64,000 nucleotides of DNA from Strix aluco (lineage: Eukaryota > Chordata > Aves > Strigiformes > Strigidae), in assembly GCF_031877795.1 (NCBI RefSeq), contig NC_133943.1, positions 11,587,001 through 11,651,000 on the forward strand. The letters run 5' to 3'. The notes beneath the pieces are model-generated. The model did not search any database and was not told the DNA's origin. It saw only the letters and a program-made list of their open reading frames with translations. Positions 61,221 to 64,000 of the stretch are shown here, one piece after another. Every line of letters begins with the position of its first letter. Position 1 is the stretch's first letter. The translations under genes were made by a program, and so were the position numbers.

Positions 61221-64000
61221 CTCCCCCCTGCTTTCTTTCATTCAGGAGAAATGTTGCCAGTGGGCAAACACTAATCCATCCTGACAGCTCTGCCCATCTT
61301 CCTGCTTTGGTCTGGCATCCAGCAAACAGCTTGATTAAGGTCCCTGGGGCTTTATTAGCGCAGCTTGTTGCCTGCAAATTAATCAACAGGTTGCATGTGT
61401 TTAACTCTTTGCTGGAGCTGGTTGGGAAATGTTCTATGTTCCTGTGGGCCCTGAATAAAGTCTTTTGAACTGGCTCTTAAATACAGTTCAGCAGAAATAG
61501 CCTGAAGTGGCATTACAGTCTTGATTTCTTGGGGCAGAAGGTAAAGCAATCCCGTGGGCTCTGCAGGTGCTGCTAATCCAACTTCCGATCTCTAATAGCA
61601 ATTTCAGACTTTCACTTTATTTCTCTTGGCCATTCACCCACCCTCTGTAAAATATCCATTATTCATGCAGAAAACAACCAGATGAAACCTGTACTTTGCT
61701 TAATTATCCATAAGAAGTCGGATGTCCTCTGGGCCCCTCCAAAGTGGAAATGCACACAGGAATGGGACCTCCTTCCTGGTTTGAGGTTTGTTCTGGAGCA
61801 CGTGTGAAAGTTGGCTGTATGTTGTATTTTGTAGTGTTATCTTTCAGACTTCGGGCTTGTTCTTTAATTGTTTAGTCTCATCCTACTAGGATAAGGAAAA
61901 AACCAACTATGTAGTTGCTGTGGTTTGCACTTGAGCTTTGATTATGAGCAGAAGATTCAGGGAGTGCACACTTGAGTTTTCAGGTGGCTGTACAGATACC
62001 AGAGTGGAGATGACTGATGTTGTATGTGTATAATGGGTTGAATATTCTCTTATTATTTCAAAGATCACAGGATATCTAGTTCCTTGCTTGCATGTACTTG
62101 GGGAGATCCAGTTCCTTATCTCCATTTTCCATTTCTATGCATGACTGCTCACCTCCCAGTTGCTGGTAGCCCAGTTGGTGCATCATATTGGTGTGCACAC
62201 TCAATGCCCGTTAGCTCTGTGTGTGTCTGATGGACAGGACAGATACAGACCACACTCCCACACGGTGCAAGCCCTGGCGGGCCAGCAGCACTCTGCACAT
62301 GGAATTACATTTGATCTGATCTGGACTTCACCCCACAATGAACAATGGTGAGAACAGCCTGAGCCACGTAGCTCATATTCATTATTTTTAGCAACAATCA
62401 AAGATAAAAGAAGAATGTGCCTATATGGCGGTTGTCTTCTGTCTCAGCAGGAGGAGAGCAGCCAGCAGAAGGGGAGCTGCCCAGGCCAGTTGCTCTGTGC
62501 GCGCTCCCCCAGGAAGGATGTATTTTCTGCAGTTTGCTCCAGTTGGAGAAGAGCAGTGTGTGGTGGGGAATTTGCCAACACTGTCTTCAGCAGCTGGCCA
62601 ACATCTGTCTTCTGGATGACGTAAAAATTCTCACAACTTGATAATAATTTTCCTGCCTATTTTACCAAAAGGTTTTAAAGCATCTTAGTCCTCAATTTGA
62701 CTTTGCATCCAGGTGAGAGCAGTTTTGTCATTCTCTGTGTCAGTGGGGAGGATGAGAGGTGCAGAGAGCAGATGTGGACTGCCCCCAGGGTCCGTGGATG
62801 GTGGCTATCCTTGTACCTTTGCTGTGAGCTCCTTTCTGACTCCTCCATGAGCTCCTGATGCTCCTGGTGCTGTCTCACAGCTGAGAGCTCTTGCCTGCCC
62901 AGGACACAGACTTTTGACTGTGTGATGGTCTCTGCACTTTCACTGTAGGGCTTTCCTTCCTGTCACCTTCTCTTTTCTTCTCTGACTGACCTTGGGCTCT
63001 CTTGCAGGGACCTGATTGCTCTCTGCAGATGCTGATCCTTCAGCCTTACTTCCACGCTGATGATGGCAATTCTGTGATAGCCAGAGGTGATAAAGGCAAA
63101 GCTGCTTCCTGAGGACAAGCTGGGGAGTTGAAGACTTGTGACTTAGTGCTTTGTGCATTTCTAGCCTCCAGACCCATCCATATCTTGTGATTGCAACAGG
63201 GCTTGTAACAGCAGCAAAGACCCAAAAAGTTAAACACTTCCGTTTTGTTCCTTTGCTCTGGATCTTTGCTGCTTGCAATAACCAGTTAAGGTAACGCATG
63301 TGGGGTGTGAAGGGCTGTTGATCAAAGATGTGATGGTTCCTGCCTCAGAGTGGTACAAATGAATTTGCAAAGCCTGGGGACAGGGAAAGTGAGGGTCCAG
63401 GTTTGGATCCTCAGCATCTGTGGGTGAAGCAGCTTGTGGGGAGGCAAGAGGCAAGCTTGTAGATACCTGCACCACCAGTAAGGGCTCCCTGGCAGCAGGC
63501 TGAAACACCTGCAGGTGCCACGTGTCTGAGCAGTTCACCCATGTTGCTGCCTAAGGACCTTTCCAGGGATCAGCAGAAAAGCATGTGCAAAGAAATTGCT
63601 TTCTCTACTGTTTGAAATGCTGTAACAGTTAATGTGCTCTTATGAGGAGGTTCTTTGTGGTAGACAAGAGGGAGAAGTGGCATTTCTGAAGGGAGATTAA
63701 GCCAAATGACTTCTGGACACTATATTCTTGAGGATCTAGGGAGTCTTGGGAGAGTATTGAGAGAGCAGGTACCAGCAGAGCTGAAAATTTGCCTTGTGCA
63801 GGGGTGTCATTTGCACAGTTCAGATGATTTTGCTGAGTCTGGCCTTTGCATCAGAGGCACGACAGCTGACTCCCCCATCTTGAATCAGTGAAGACTTTCC
63901 CAATAGGACAAAGATGAGATTCCACCTCTGTCCATCCCTCAGTATTCATGTTTCTCTGTTGATTGAAGGCACACAGGCTCAATCTCTTATCTGCATCCCC
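61221..64000. other. no gene recognised
   Basis: Non-coding DNA to the end of the window. The stretch 61570-61725 contains several TAAT/ATTA homeobox-type cores and is relatively AT-rich, a possible conserved enhancer. No exon of a known gene is recognised. Confidence 0.5.

Noticed and set aside
1-64000. CRISPR arrays, operons, insertion sequences or phage genes
   Set aside because: No spaced direct repeats or bacterial-type genes are present. The intron-containing DUSP1 gene and the CR1 element show a vertebrate nuclear genome.

Overview
The window looks like nuclear DNA of a bird. It carries a 5'-truncated CR1 retroposon with the typical avian CR1 3' end at 48525-49006. It also holds a vertebrate gene with very short introns, two GC-rich CpG islands, and long stretches of non-coding DNA with simple repeats. 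No bacterial, phage or CRISPR features are seen. I cannot name the species.

One gene is certain. DUSP1 (MAP kinase phosphatase 1, MKP-1) lies on the + strand. Its four coding exons (18880-19249, 19399-19547, 19698-19917, 20431-20801) encode 369 residues. Splice sites and phases can all be read, and the catalytic HCxxGxxR loop is intact. Its proximal promoter holds a TATA box, a perfect CRE, a second CRE-like site and an E-box inside a CpG island. Its 3'UTR carries AU-rich elements, a miR-101 seed match and a polyadenylation signal. This is the layout of an immediate-early gene: fast induction by cAMP/CREB and mitogen signals, a short primary transcript, and an unstable mRNA that yields a nuclear phosphatase switching off ERK, JNK and p38.

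Layout: 1-18560 is intergenic or upstream DNA. It includes a (CTTCC)50 array (6736-6984), a compound (TTTC)/(TTCC) array (14206-14413), a purine-rich stretch, and two alternating purine-pyrimidine tracts with a predicted G-quadruplex between them. DUSP1 with its UTRs spans about 18774-21475. From about 21480 to 43450 I see no recognisable gene, only candidate regulatory motifs. At 43600-44000 a second, TATA-less CpG island carries what looks like a first coding exon on the + strand (43850-43892, beginning MGNAES, a possible N-myristoylation signal) with a strong splice donor. I could not identify this gene or find its next exon. From 44000 to the end there is the CR1 copy and otherwise unassigned sequence, possibly a long first intron.

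I found no previously undescribed genetic system. The most useful leads are the unidentified first exon, the structured DNA upstream of DUSP1, a small arginine-rich reading frame with many CpG-containing codons near 39.1 kb, and several palindromic or tandem motif clusters in the flanks.
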